Source: Deltaproteobacteria bacterium
GTDB lineage: Bacteria > Myxococcota > JACPTQ01
NCBI GenBank assembly: GCA_016192705.1
Contig: JACPTQ010000021.1
Location: forward strand, 41,968-105,967
Reading direction: 5' to 3'
DNA length: 64,000 nucleotides
Part shown: positions 44,784-53,277 of the stretch, piece after piece
Position numbering within the stretch: the stretch's first letter is position 1
How the letters are laid out: every line of letters begins with the position of its first letter
Notes under the pieces: generated by a model
Database searches by the model: none
What the model saw: the letters and a program-made list of their open reading frames with translations, nothing else
Told to the model about the DNA's origin: nothing
Made by a program: the position numbers and the translations under genes

Positions 44784-45416
44784 TTTTCGGAAACGACCGC
44801 CGCCATGCGGTCGACCACCTGGCTTGGCGTCATCTCGGACGTGTCGACGACCACCGCGTCCGCGGCCTGTTTGAGCGGCGCGAGGGCTCGCGAAGAGTCG
44901 TCGGCGCCGCGCCCGCGTGTCGAGCGACGCCGTCAAAAAAATCTTCACCTCCGCGTCCGGGAAGACGACCGTGCCAATGTCGCGCCCATCGAGCACCGCA
45001 CCGCCATTTCCCGCGAGGCGTCGCTGAAGCCCCAAGAGCCCGGCGCGCACCGGTTGTCGCGCCGAAACTCGGCTTGCCGCGAGGCTCATGTCGGCCGTGC
45101 GAATCTCCTCCGATACGTCGTCCTTTGAGCCATCGGGATTTGTGAGGATGACGCGGGTTGCGCCGTTTCGGTATTCGAACGCGACACCAATTTCACCAAC
45201 CAACGCGCCGAGTTGCACGTCGTCATCGAGCGCAATCCCGCGCCGCATCGCGGCAAGCGCAACGGTTCGATAAATGGCCCCTGTGTCGACGCGCGTGAAT
45301 CCAAGCCGCTCCGCGAGCATTTTCGACACCGTCGTTTTTCCGGCCCCAGCCGGTCCATCGATCGCGACGATGGGTCGCGCCCGTTTCGCGCGCGCGGGCT
45401 CGCCCGGTGCCGTCAT
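44768..45416 (-). pseudogene. cmk: Cytidylate kinase, with LID deletion and frameshift
   Basis: From ATG 45416 the frame shows Cmk: IVAIDGPAGAGKTTVSKMLA (P-loop), YRTVALAAMRRGI, VLDGRDIGTVVFPDAEVKIF and LTASLDTRARRR. After this, about residue 167, the C-terminal part continues in another frame (DDSSRALAPLKQAADAVVVD, TSEMTPSQVVDRMAAVVSEK, stop at 44768-44770). This matches the normal RDxxDSxRxxAPL to DTSxM end of Cmk. About 20-30 residues, the LID segment that normally lies between them, are missing at 44900-44915. The length is not a multiple of three, so a deletion plus frameshift, or an assembly error, is present. Cmk phosphorylates CMP and dCMP. Confidence 0.8.
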
Positions 45417-46255
45417 TGTCGCACCAACTTCGTTGTCACTTTCGACATTTGCTCGACCGTCATCGCGGCGCTCTTCCATGCACCGTTTAGGTTGACCGAG
45501 ATGTCGCTCGTGACAACGGAACCGGTGTCGTTGTCCCAAAGGATTTCGCCGTTGCCAGTCCCCTTGACATCAACAGAAAAAACGCGGCCCGCCTGTTTCA
45601 CGTTACCCCCCATCGTAATCTCCATCTTCACGGACACTGATTCGCCGCGGCGCCCACTCGTCTCCTTTGGCCCAACGTAACCAAACGTCGCGACGATTTT
45701 CGTCGTCACGATGTCGCCGGTCGCGAGCGCGTGCGGCGCCAGAACGGTGTTGGTCCATGTCGCGCCGATCTCAACGCCCGTCTCAGGAAAAACCGGCTGA
45801 AACTGAGCGAGCGCCTGCCCAAGCGACGCGACAAACCGCTTCACTTCAGCGGGAACGCCGCGCGCCTCATCGATGCCGTGAATCTTCCCGCGCTCGTTCA
45901 CGCGAACATTAAACCGCGTGCGCGCGAGCAGTTTCGCGAACTCATGTTTGAGCGCCGACTGTGTCCCCAGGAGCGTGACGGTTGGGCGATCGAGGCGCGT
46001 CTCAAGCGTCGCGACGCCGCCCGCGACCGCCTTCACGCGCTGGACCATCTCGGCCGCCGTTGTCATGACCGTCACAATTGGCTGAGGGGAGGCGACGGGG
46101 TTTCGAATTTCCGTTCGGTTTTCGACCGAGAGCGCGTACCGCGACTCGGCACCCGGGCGAAACTGGTACTTGAGGACAATCGCGGCGACTGCGGGAGTCG
46201 ACCCAAACGCCGCGAATCCAGCGATGAGGACACGAGATGCGAGACGAAACGTCAC
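45413..46255 (-). CDS. Secreted protein, first of three tandem paralogues
   Basis: 280 residues with a signal peptide (MTFRLASRVLIAGFAAFGST). It aligns with its two upstream neighbours in the order SRYALSVENRTEIRNPVA, a strand pair with TLETRLDRPTV, FNVRVNERGKIHGID, GATWTNTVLAPHALATGDIV and KIVATFGYVG. The fold resembles DUF6263-type secreted beta-rich proteins (uncertain). ATGA overlap with cmk, and with the 46252 gene. Function unknown. Confidence 0.65.
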   Translation of the reverse strand: MTFRLASRVLIAGFAAFGSTPAVAAIVLKYQFRPGAESRYALSVENRTEIRNPVASPQPIVTVMTTAAEMVQRVKAVAGGVATLETRLDRPTVTLLGTQSALKHEFAKLLARTRFNVRVNERGKIHGIDEARGVPAEVKRFVASLGQALAQFQPVFPETGVEIGATWTNTVLAPHALATGDIVTTKIVATFGYVGPKETSGRRGESVSVKMEITMGGNVKQAGRVFSVDVKGTGNGEILWDNDTGSVVTSDISVNLNGAWKSAAMTVEQMSKVTTKLVRQ

Positions 46256-47154
46256 GGAGCCAGGTCCGTCGTCACGCGATGCTCGACCGTTTGTTCGAGC
46301 ACGGCGCCGCCGGCAAAGTTGTACTGTCCGCCGCCCAGGTTGTAGACGCCCTTCGACACAAACGTGACGTCGCTCGCGATCAAAATCCCCTCTTCGGTCG
46401 ACAGATAGAGGTAGCCGGCGCCCGAGCCTTTGCCCTCCATCGGGACGCGCATCGTTCCCGGCACCATCGACAGCGTGAGCTGAACGCCGATCTCCGCGGC
46501 TGGGCGGCCGTTCACGCGCACCCAGCGGTTAAAGCCGTAGTTCGAAATGAGCGAGCCCTTCATGATGTCGCCCCCCGGCATTTGTAAGTTGAGGGGTTGC
46601 GTGTCCTGCCAGCGCGCGCCGGGCGCTTTCGGTTCGCCCGGAAAAACGGCGCCGAGCCCCGCAATCGCTTGTCCGAGCGCGGGATAGAGCGTCTTGACGT
46701 TGGCTGGGGCGGCGTCCGTCGGGGCCGCCTGGATAACTTTTCCGCGGCTGTCGACCTGCGCGACGAACTCGGTTTGTCGCACGACGTTTTCGAGGTGGCC
46801 GGCTGAATCGGCGCGTGGGCCGCGCATCGACACAGAAACTTTTGGAAACGAGACGCGCAGCTGGGCCCCTTCGGCTGTGGCGCCGAGGACCTGCTGAACG
46901 GACGTGAGATCCATGTCGACGCGCGACTCGAGTCGTGTCGGGCCGCCTTCAACGTTTCGCACTTCGTAGGTCTGCGACACGAGCATGCGGTACGAGAGCG
47001 AGCGGCCGGGCGTGAAGCGGTACGCGAGAAGCGCGCTGTCTTTTCGCGCGTCGTCGGCGTCGATGGTGCGCTTGGACCCGCATGCGGCAAACGGCGCGAT
47101 CAGCGAAACGAGGGTGATAAGACAGAGGGCGCGGAAGGGTGCGGTTCGATTCAC
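46252..47154 (-). CDS. Lipoprotein, second of three tandem paralogues
   Basis: 300 residues from GTG 47154 (GGAG upstream, overlapping the previous stop as GTGA). The lipobox reads PFAACGSK after a hydrophobic segment (LCLITLVSLI). It shares the family blocks: LSYRMLVSQTYEVRNVEGGP, QTEFVAQVDSRGKVI, GARWQDTQPLNLQMPGGDIM, SNYGFNRWVRVNG and a final beta part (EGILIASDVTFVSKGVYNLG). Function unknown. The ATGA overlap with 45413 supports co-translation. Confidence 0.65.
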   Translation of the reverse strand: MNRTAPFRALCLITLVSLIAPFAACGSKRTIDADDARKDSALLAYRFTPGRSLSYRMLVSQTYEVRNVEGGPTRLESRVDMDLTSVQQVLGATAEGAQLRVSFPKVSVSMRGPRADSAGHLENVVRQTEFVAQVDSRGKVIQAAPTDAAPANVKTLYPALGQAIAGLGAVFPGEPKAPGARWQDTQPLNLQMPGGDIMKGSLISNYGFNRWVRVNGRPAAEIGVQLTLSMVPGTMRVPMEGKGSGAGYLYLSTEEGILIASDVTFVSKGVYNLGGGQYNFAGGAVLEQTVEHRVTTDLAP

Positions 47155-48092
47155 GTTTTCTCCAACTCCGTTTCGGTCCAACCTTCGATCTTCGTCGGCG
47201 CGACGGCCGGGATCTCGCGACCCGTCGTCCGCGTTTCCGTCACGAAGTCGAGGCGCGAACGAACCACGATCCCCTTTGGGATGTCAAACGTCATCTGGCC
47301 TTTTGCCGACCCGGTCGTTTCAACGGCAAGGCGCGTTCCGTGCTTGGGAACGGTGCCGCGTAGTGCGAGCTTTGTCGCAACGCGGATCGTCGCCGCGCCG
47401 GCTTCGACGCCCACGAGGAGGTATTCCGTCGTGAGGTCACCGCTCCACGACGGTTCGTTCGTTCCGGGGGCGCCTTCCGCGACCGGCTCGACCCGGCGCC
47501 AAACGCCGCCAACGGCAACCGGTTCGCTCGGAAACACAGCCGGTCCCGACGCGAGTTGGCGTGACGTGGCACTGAGCCACGTTTTTAGGAGCGGGGCGGC
47601 GCTCGGGTCCGCCTTGATGCCGCGAACGACGCCGTCCGGTCCGACGCGGGTTTCGACGCGGTAGGCGGCCGTCGCGCGTTCGAGCTCCGCGGCGAGCGCA
47701 CTGAGCGGACCGGCGATCGTGAGTTTCACATCGGCGAACGTCGTCTCAACGTCGGCGCCCGCGTCGCCCGTCGCAACCACGCGTTCAATGAGGCGCGAGG
47801 TTTGGTCGATAACGGAGCGGTCGACGCCGGCATCGTACACCGCGGGAAGGTCGATCGTTTGGCGCGCTTTAACGCGGTAAGCGCGCGATTCGTTCAGCGT
47901 GTACTGAAAAACGAGTTGGATCGGCGCACCGCTGCCACCCCCGTCCACAACGTGAATTGACGCGACACCCCGTTCGCCAGCTCCGACTGCGGGCCCCGTC
48001 GTCTTTCGTTTTGAACAACCGGCTGGCGCGGCACCAGCCGAAATCGCCGCGACGACCACAAGACTGAAACACCTACGGATCTTCGGGTTCAA
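47151..48092 (-). CDS. Lipoprotein, third of three tandem paralogues
   Basis: 313 residues from TTG 48092, which gives a lipoprotein signal (MNPKIRRCFSLVVVAAISAG, lipobox APAGCSK); the 378-residue ORF reaches 48287 but has no signal peptide and overlaps the previous gene. Shared blocks: RAYRVKARQTIDLPAVYDAG, YRVETRVGPDGVVRGI, GGVWRRVEPVAEGAPGTNEP and IVVRSRLDFVTETRTTGREI. The overlap with the 48073 gene is 20 bases. Function unknown. Confidence 0.6.
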   Translation of the reverse strand: MNPKIRRCFSLVVVAAISAGAAPAGCSKRKTTGPAVGAGERGVASIHVVDGGGSGAPIQLVFQYTLNESRAYRVKARQTIDLPAVYDAGVDRSVIDQTSRLIERVVATGDAGADVETTFADVKLTIAGPLSALAAELERATAAYRVETRVGPDGVVRGIKADPSAAPLLKTWLSATSRQLASGPAVFPSEPVAVGGVWRRVEPVAEGAPGTNEPSWSGDLTTEYLLVGVEAGAATIRVATKLALRGTVPKHGTRLAVETTGSAKGQMTFDIPKGIVVRSRLDFVTETRTTGREIPAVAPTKIEGWTETELEKT

Positions 48093-48453
48093 GCGTCTCG
48101 GTCCCAAATTTCCCTTTGCCACCGTAAGGAATGAACCGGCCGACGAGGCGGCGGTTTCGCTGGATCGTATAGATGATAATGCCAAACCAACTTTTCCCCT
48201 GGTATGCGACGACGAGGTGCTCGTCGTGCAGCACGCCAATCCCCTTTTCGCCCGACGCGTGCCAGGTAACCGTGTACGAGTTTTCAACGCGCTTCAGCGT
48301 GACGCGCCCCGAGAACTTTTTCCCTTCGGCGCTTTTTCCACTGCTCGTATAGCTGCCGTCCAGCGCACCCGGCCCCGACGGACCCGCCGCAGATGCGTTC
48401 GCTGAAACGATGAGGGAACTCAAAACAATCAAAGGGAACAGCTGTGGTTGCAT
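48073..48453 (-). CDS. Small secreted hypothetical protein
   Basis: 126 residues from ATG 48453, with a signal peptide (MQPQLFPLIVLSSLIVSANA). The rest is beta-rich: LDGSYTSSGKSAEGKKFSGR, VENSYTVTWHASGEKGIG, HLVVAYQGKSWFGIIIYTI and RLVGRFIPYGGKGKFGTE. It looks like a single small beta-barrel or lipocalin-like domain; no family assigned. It follows the FHA-GGDEF gene by 22 bases, so it probably belongs to the same transcript as the downstream lipoproteins. Confidence 0.6.
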   Translation of the reverse strand: MQPQLFPLIVLSSLIVSANASAAGPSGPGALDGSYTSSGKSAEGKKFSGRVTLKRVENSYTVTWHASGEKGIGVLHDEHLVVAYQGKSWFGIIIYTIQRNRRLVGRFIPYGGKGKFGTETLEPEDP

Positions 48454-48475
48454 TTTCTTTTTCTCGTCTCTTCTC

Positions 48476-49396
48476 TCACTCCTGCACGAGGCTGCACTCA
48501 ACACGGTTGCGCCCCTTCGATTTTGCACGGTAAAGAAACTCGTCGGCCGCCCGGATCATGTTGTCGATCGACGGGAAACTCCCCCGAACCAGCGTCGCGG
48601 CTCCGACGGAAACCGTGACGGGAATCGTGACCCCATCGTACTCAAACACCGTTGCCTCGATGAGTCGTCGCATCCGCTCGGCCAAAACAAACGCGCCCTC
48701 GTGGTCGATGCCGCGTGCCAGCACAACGAACTCTTCGCCGCCATAACGCGCGAACACATCCTCCGCGCGGAGCGATTTTTGAATGGCCACAGCGAGCCCA
48801 CGCAACACCGAATCGCCGGCCGGATGGCCATGCGTGTCGTTTATCTTTTTGAAGTGGTCGATGTCGAAAAAGACGAGCGTCAGCGGCTCGTCGTGGCGCA
48901 CGGCAAACGTGAATTCGCCCGTCGCGCGATCCACAAACGATCGCTTGTTGAGAATCCCCGTGAGGCCATCTTTCGTCGCCGAATCGTACATTTGGCGCGT
49001 GTAGGCTTCTTCAATGTTGTCCTGGTAGCTGAACTTGAGAATTGTTGTTCGCCCGATCTGAACTTTGTCGCCATCGGCGAGCACTTGCGACGAAATTTTC
49101 TCGCCGTTCAGGAACGTTCCGTTGGTGCTTCCCGCGTCTTCGAGAACCACGGCACCGTCGCCGCGCCGGATAATCTGCGAGTGGATACGCGAGACGCCAT
49201 CGTCGTCGATGCGGATGTGGGCCGACAGGCCGCGGCCGATCACGAAATCGCCCTCCGTCAGCTTATACATTCGGCCAACGTTTGACCCTTGAATGACAAT
49301 GAAATAGGCGCTGTCTTTTCGCGCGTCTGGGCTCAGCTGTTGGCGAACCTGCTCCAGATTGTGAACGACGGTTTTATCTTTCTTGTCGTCAGCCAT
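48476..49396 (-). CDS. FHA domain-GGDEF diguanylate cyclase
   Basis: 306 residues: FHA domain at about residues 30-120 (FVIGRGLSAHIRIDDDGVSR, RIHSQI, STNGTFLNGEKISS) and a GGDEF domain at about 140-300 (FFDIDHFKKINDTHGHPAGD, DVFARYGGEEFVVLARG). The active-site GGEEF and the RxxD inhibitory site (RAED, five residues upstream) are intact, so it should make c-di-GMP with product inhibition, gated by phosphothreonine binding at the FHA domain. Heads the minus-strand run to ispH; divergent from the 49458 gene with a 61-base gap. Confidence 0.9.
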   Translation of the reverse strand: MADDKKDKTVVHNLEQVRQQLSPDARKDSAYFIVIQGSNVGRMYKLTEGDFVIGRGLSAHIRIDDDGVSRIHSQIIRRGDGAVVLEDAGSTNGTFLNGEKISSQVLADGDKVQIGRTTILKFSYQDNIEEAYTRQMYDSATKDGLTGILNKRSFVDRATGEFTFAVRHDEPLTLVFFDIDHFKKINDTHGHPAGDSVLRGLAVAIQKSLRAEDVFARYGGEEFVVLARGIDHEGAFVLAERMRRLIEATVFEYDGVTIPVTVSVGAATLVRGSFPSIDNMIRAADEFLYRAKSKGRNRVECSLVQE

Positions 49397-49457
49397 TTAT
49401 TCAGCGGCCCCCTTAGACCGGGCGGTAGCATACGTTTTGAGGCGACGCTTTGCAATC

Positions 49458-50474
49458 GTGGCGTCCGCGATCATAGACTTCGTCGCCTTGGAGCGGCCAG
49501 GCCATAGCAGCGAACTCGCGAACGCGACGCTTATTGAGCAGTTGCGGGAGCGTGCGCGCGCCTTCGACCGCGACAGGATGGCGCCGTACGTCGCGCATTT
49601 TCGGGCGAAACACAGCGACACGATTGCAGGGATTTTTTTTTACGGGTCGCGCCTTGCGGAAGGAGAACGCGCGAAGGGGAGCCTTTGCGATTTTTTTATT
49701 GTTTATGACGACGCGCGGTTTCATGAGAGGGTCGGACAGCGCCTCTTGAACTGCGTTTTGGCGCCAAACGTTTACACCGAGCTTTTCGACGGATGCGCGA
49801 CCAAGGTGTCGACGGTTTCGCTTGCGCGTTTTCGACGCGAGATGTCGCCCGCGGCGCGGGACATTTATCATCAGGGGCGATTTGGAAAGCGCGTTGCGCT
49901 CGTGTATGCGCGAGACGGGGCGGCCGAGGAGGTCCTTCTCGCAACGTGGCTTGCCGGGATGCGCGCCTTGGTGGGGCGCACGCTCGACCTTCTGGGCGAG
50001 ACGTTCACGTTCGAGGAGTTTCTGCTCGAAGTTCTTACGATTTCGTACCGAGGCGAAGTGCGCGCGGAATCGCCCGATAAGGTCGCGCGCCTTCTGGAGG
50101 CGGAACGACCCTTCTATGAAGTGGTTTACCGGCGGCTTCTCGAGGAGCGCACCGGCACGGCGCCGTATCGACAGGCGGTGTCGCGTTGGCGCCGTTTCTG
50201 GACGCGCAGGTTTCTCGCGCGGAGTCGGCGGCGCATGTTTTATCGGTGGCCGAAAATGATTCTGACCGTGCGGAACTGGCTGGAGGTTGCGCTCGCGAAG
50301 CTCGAACGAACGAAGGGGATCGTCTTGCCACTTACGCCGCTTCAGCGCCGCTTCCCGCTCATCTTCGGCTGGGGCCACCTCTGGCGCGTTTGGCGTCGCG
50401 GGCTGCTCAAAGGGCCAGACACCCACAACGCCAACCGGAAGATCGAAACGCCCAACGATCGGCCGCGCGGTTAG
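49458..50474 (+). CDS. Hypothetical protein with possible nucleotidyltransferase-fold motif
   Basis: 338 residues from GTG 49458 (an upstream in-frame TTG at 49383 is also possible). FFYGSRLAEGERAKGSLCDF then FIVYDDARFHE resembles the G-S...D-x-h/D motif of nucleotidyltransferase-fold proteins but lacks the canonical D-x-D at the usual place. The rest is helical, Arg-rich, with a long amphipathic C-terminus (MFYRWPKMILTVRNWLEVAL, LERTKGIVLPLTPLQRRFPL). No family is confirmed. It may be a membrane-associated enzyme. Confidence 0.5.
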   Translation: MASAIIDFVALERPGHSSELANATLIEQLRERARAFDRDRMAPYVAHFRAKHSDTIAGIFFYGSRLAEGERAKGSLCDFFIVYDDARFHERVGQRLLNCVLAPNVYTELFDGCATKVSTVSLARFRREMSPAARDIYHQGRFGKRVALVYARDGAAEEVLLATWLAGMRALVGRTLDLLGETFTFEEFLLEVLTISYRGEVRAESPDKVARLLEAERPFYEVVYRRLLEERTGTAPYRQAVSRWRRFWTRRFLARSRRRMFYRWPKMILTVRNWLEVALAKLERTKGIVLPLTPLQRRFPLIFGWGHLWRVWRRGLLKGPDTHNANRKIETPNDRPRG

Positions 50475-50584
50475 TCTGTCTCGCGGCGGCGTACCGATTT
50501 GTCCCGAGGCCGAAGGGCTGTGTGGCCGATCCGAATACCCGATCCGTTGCATGCCCTCCCTTTAGCCAACTATGCTCGCCGGAG

Positions 50585-51181
50585 ATGAGATGCGCGGAAC
50601 GATTTTTCCATTCGTCGCTCGGCGGTCGCGGGAAGTTGCTCGTTCGACAATCTCTGTTTGTCGCCGTCGCTCTTTCGTTTCTGGGGACCTCGCGTCCGCT
50701 TTCTTGGAAGGAACTTCGGGGGAGTGCAGTGGAGCTTCCCAACGGAGTTGTCGTGACTAGGCCTCCGGCGGCTTTCTTCGGCGAGAACGTCAACAACCAG
50801 GGGTGTTTCGCGACGCAACGTCTTGACCTCGTCGTGGCGCTGACGCTCACCAACAATCGACGACTCCCGATCATCGTGGTACCGGCGAGCGCGGTCGTGA
50901 TCGTCGACGGGGAGCGACATCCGTTTCGCGCGGCGTCGTGGCAGGTTGGCGGGCAGCGTTTTACTGAGAAGCTTGAGGACGTCAGAATCGCGTCGGGGCA
51001 AACGGTGACGGTGAAGCTCCGCTCCAGTGGGTTTCTCGGCAAGGCGGCTCTTTCGCGCGCGGAGCGGCTTGAAATCGAGGTGCCGACCGGTGGCGAGCGA
51101 ACCGTTGTGGTGTTCGGGGGAGTTCGGGACGCCCCACTCCGAGACCATGGCAAGTCGAACGTGTGGGAGGCGAAGTGGTGA
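50585..51181 (+). CDS. Hypothetical exported protein
   Basis: 198 residues from ATG 50585. Basic N-terminus and a hydrophobic segment (LLVRQSLFVAVALSFLGTSR), then beta-rich sequence: SAVELPNGVVVTRPPAAFFG, LDLVVALTLTNNRRLPIIVV, SAVVIVDGERHPFRAASWQV and ERLEIEVPTGGERTVVVFGG. It resembles an immunoglobulin-like fold (DUF of unknown function). The ribosome binding site is poor. Function unknown. Confidence 0.5.
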   Translation: MRCAERFFHSSLGGRGKLLVRQSLFVAVALSFLGTSRPLSWKELRGSAVELPNGVVVTRPPAAFFGENVNNQGCFATQRLDLVVALTLTNNRRLPIIVVPASAVVIVDGERHPFRAASWQVGGQRFTEKLEDVRIASGQTVTVKLRSSGFLGKAALSRAERLEIEVPTGGERTVVVFGGVRDAPLRDHGKSNVWEAKW

Positions 51182-51239
51182 AGGGCGACCCAACCGTTTA
51201 TTCGATTTCGCCGTAGCGGCCTGGTAAAAATGTGGGGCG

Positions 51240-53252
51240 GTGGATTCGGCTGAGCGTCGATGGGTCTCGTCGCCACTCGTCGCGTGGGCGCGGGCGCACC
51301 CCATTGCGCTGCTCGTTGCCGTCGTTGCTCTTCTCAAGCTCGCCGTCCTCGCGGAGTACGTAAGCGCGTTGCCGTACGCTGAGTCGCCGATTTCCGACGC
51401 CAAGGTTTTCGATCTTTTCGCGGACCGGATGCTGCGAGGCCACTGGGTACACGAGGATTACGCAACGATGTCGCCGCTTGCGCCGTTCGTGCTCATCGCG
51501 GTGAAGGCAGCGGGGATAGGGTTCGTCGGGCTTTACGCGCTGCAACTCGCGTTGGGGCTCGTCGTCATCGTTTGGGTTCATCGCATCGCGCGGCACCTCT
51601 TCGGTGAACCGCGTGCCCCCCTGCTTGCGGCCGTACTTTACGCGTTTTACGGGCCGGCTGTTTTTTTTGAGACGAAGGCGCTTTCCGCGTCGCTCGCGCT
51701 TTTTTTTATCGTCGGGGCACTTTGGTTTTCTGTTGGTGCGGCGACGTCGCGCGCGCGGGGTGAGATCGGAACCGGGTTGTTTGCGGCGATCGCGACACTC
51801 CTCACGCCGCAACTTGTCCCGTTCGCACCGATTCTGGCCGCGGTTCATATCGTGAAGAGACGGTTTGCGCGCGCGGCACTTCTCACCGCAGCGTTTGTGG
51901 CGCCGCTCGTGCCTTTTGCGATTCGGAATGGCGTCGCGGGCGCTGGTTGGAGCCCGCTTTCGACGCAGTTTGGCGCGACGCTGTATCACGGGAACCACCT
52001 CGACGCGCGCGGCGACTTCAGTCCACCGAAGGGAATTGCCGCCGGTGTGCAGCGTATGCGCGCGGATGAGCGGCGAATGGCTGAGGAAGCTGAGGGGCGT
52101 TTGTTGAGTGTGCGCGAGGTGTCGAGCTACTTTCTTCGGCGAACGATCGACACGCTGCTCGAAAACCCGCTTCACGCGGTTCGTGTTTTCGGCCTCAAGG
52201 TGATTCGGATCTTTATGGCGTTCGAGCCGCGCCTCAATTACGACTTTCATGAGGAACGCGCGGAAGTGCCCGCGCTCTGGGCGTTTCCGGTGCCGTTCAG
52301 CTTGCTTGCGGTGTTCGGGGCGCTCGGGCTCTGGTTTGCGCTTCGCGCACGGATGGCCGGCGCCGCCCTTGTGATTCTCGCGATTTCAGTGGTCGGTACG
52401 ATGCTCGCGGTTTATGTTGCCTCGCGCTACCGCTTGCCGCTCGTGCCCGTCGTCGCGATTTGGGCGGCGCTGGGAATCGCGCGTCTTGTGGCGGAGCGAC
52501 GGTTTCGGCTTTTCTGCGTTGGAGTCGTTGCGAGCGGGGTGTTGATCCTGAATCCGCTCGACAACCGCGTGGAACTGCATGTGGCGGAACGATTGAATCG
52601 CGCGGAGGCGCTTGGTGAAAGGAACCCAGTGCGCGCGCTTGCAGAAATCGAAGTGGCGGTGCGGCTGCGTCCGATGGATGCGGCGGTGCTGTGCCAGAGA
52701 GCGCGACATTTGATGGCCTTGGGGCGACTTGATGAGGCGGACGGCGCCATCGCGGCGGGTTTGCGTGCGCGGCCAAATCATGCGACTGCGTCGCTGTTGA
52801 AGGGCCGAGCTGTGCTCGCGCGCAACCCAAAGGCCGCTTTGGCGGCGCAGCAAGTTTGGCGGACGGCGCTCTCACACCACGACGGACATCGCGCACTGAC
52901 GCTCGCACTTGCGCACTCGCTTCGCGGTCTCAACCAGGCGGCCAAGGACGAGGCGGTGTCACTCTTCGAGGGAATCTTAATGAAGGACTCGCGCGACGCT
53001 GATGCGCATGGCGGGCTCGGTCAGATTCAAATTGATCGCGGTGACTTCGAGCGCGCCGCGGAGAGTTTCACAGAGGCGACGAAACACGACCCCGATTTCG
53101 CGCCACATTGGGCGAACCTCGGTTATGCGCTTCTCAGGCTCGGGCGATTCGCACAGTCGGCTCGAGCATCCGAAGAAGCGTTGGCGATCGATCCGACGCT
53201 CGATGTCGTGCGTGCGAATCTGGCCGCGGCGAGAAGGGAAAATAAGAAATAG
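51240..53252 (+). CDS. Membrane glycosyltransferase-like protein with C-terminal TPRs
   Basis: 670 residues from GTG 51240. About the first 430 residues form around ten membrane helices, with the early loop EYVSALPYAESPISDAKVFD and HWVHEDYATMSPLAPFVLIA, in the pattern of GT39/ArnT-type or PMT-like transferases that use polyprenyl-linked sugars. The C-terminal 230 residues contain TPR units (PVRALAEIEVAVRLRPMDAA, GRLDEADGAIAAGLRARPNH, ADAHGGLGQIQIDRGDFERA). The TPR region probably docks a partner. Specificity unknown. Confidence 0.75.
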   Translation: MDSAERRWVSSPLVAWARAHPIALLVAVVALLKLAVLAEYVSALPYAESPISDAKVFDLFADRMLRGHWVHEDYATMSPLAPFVLIAVKAAGIGFVGLYALQLALGLVVIVWVHRIARHLFGEPRAPLLAAVLYAFYGPAVFFETKALSASLALFFIVGALWFSVGAATSRARGEIGTGLFAAIATLLTPQLVPFAPILAAVHIVKRRFARAALLTAAFVAPLVPFAIRNGVAGAGWSPLSTQFGATLYHGNHLDARGDFSPPKGIAAGVQRMRADERRMAEEAEGRLLSVREVSSYFLRRTIDTLLENPLHAVRVFGLKVIRIFMAFEPRLNYDFHEERAEVPALWAFPVPFSLLAVFGALGLWFALRARMAGAALVILAISVVGTMLAVYVASRYRLPLVPVVAIWAALGIARLVAERRFRLFCVGVVASGVLILNPLDNRVELHVAERLNRAEALGERNPVRALAEIEVAVRLRPMDAAVLCQRARHLMALGRLDEADGAIAAGLRARPNHATASLLKGRAVLARNPKAALAAQQVWRTALSHHDGHRALTLALAHSLRGLNQAAKDEAVSLFEGILMKDSRDADAHGGLGQIQIDRGDFERAAESFTEATKHDPDFAPHWANLGYALLRLGRFAQSARASEEALAIDPTLDVVRANLAAARRENKK

Positions 53253-53277
53253 GCTCTTTTTCTTGGCGGTTCTCTTC

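Noticed and set aside
43929..45416. A true Cmk-IspH fusion protein
   Set aside because: The normal C-terminus of Cmk is present in another frame over the same bases, so the fused ORF is a by-product of a deletion and frameshift.
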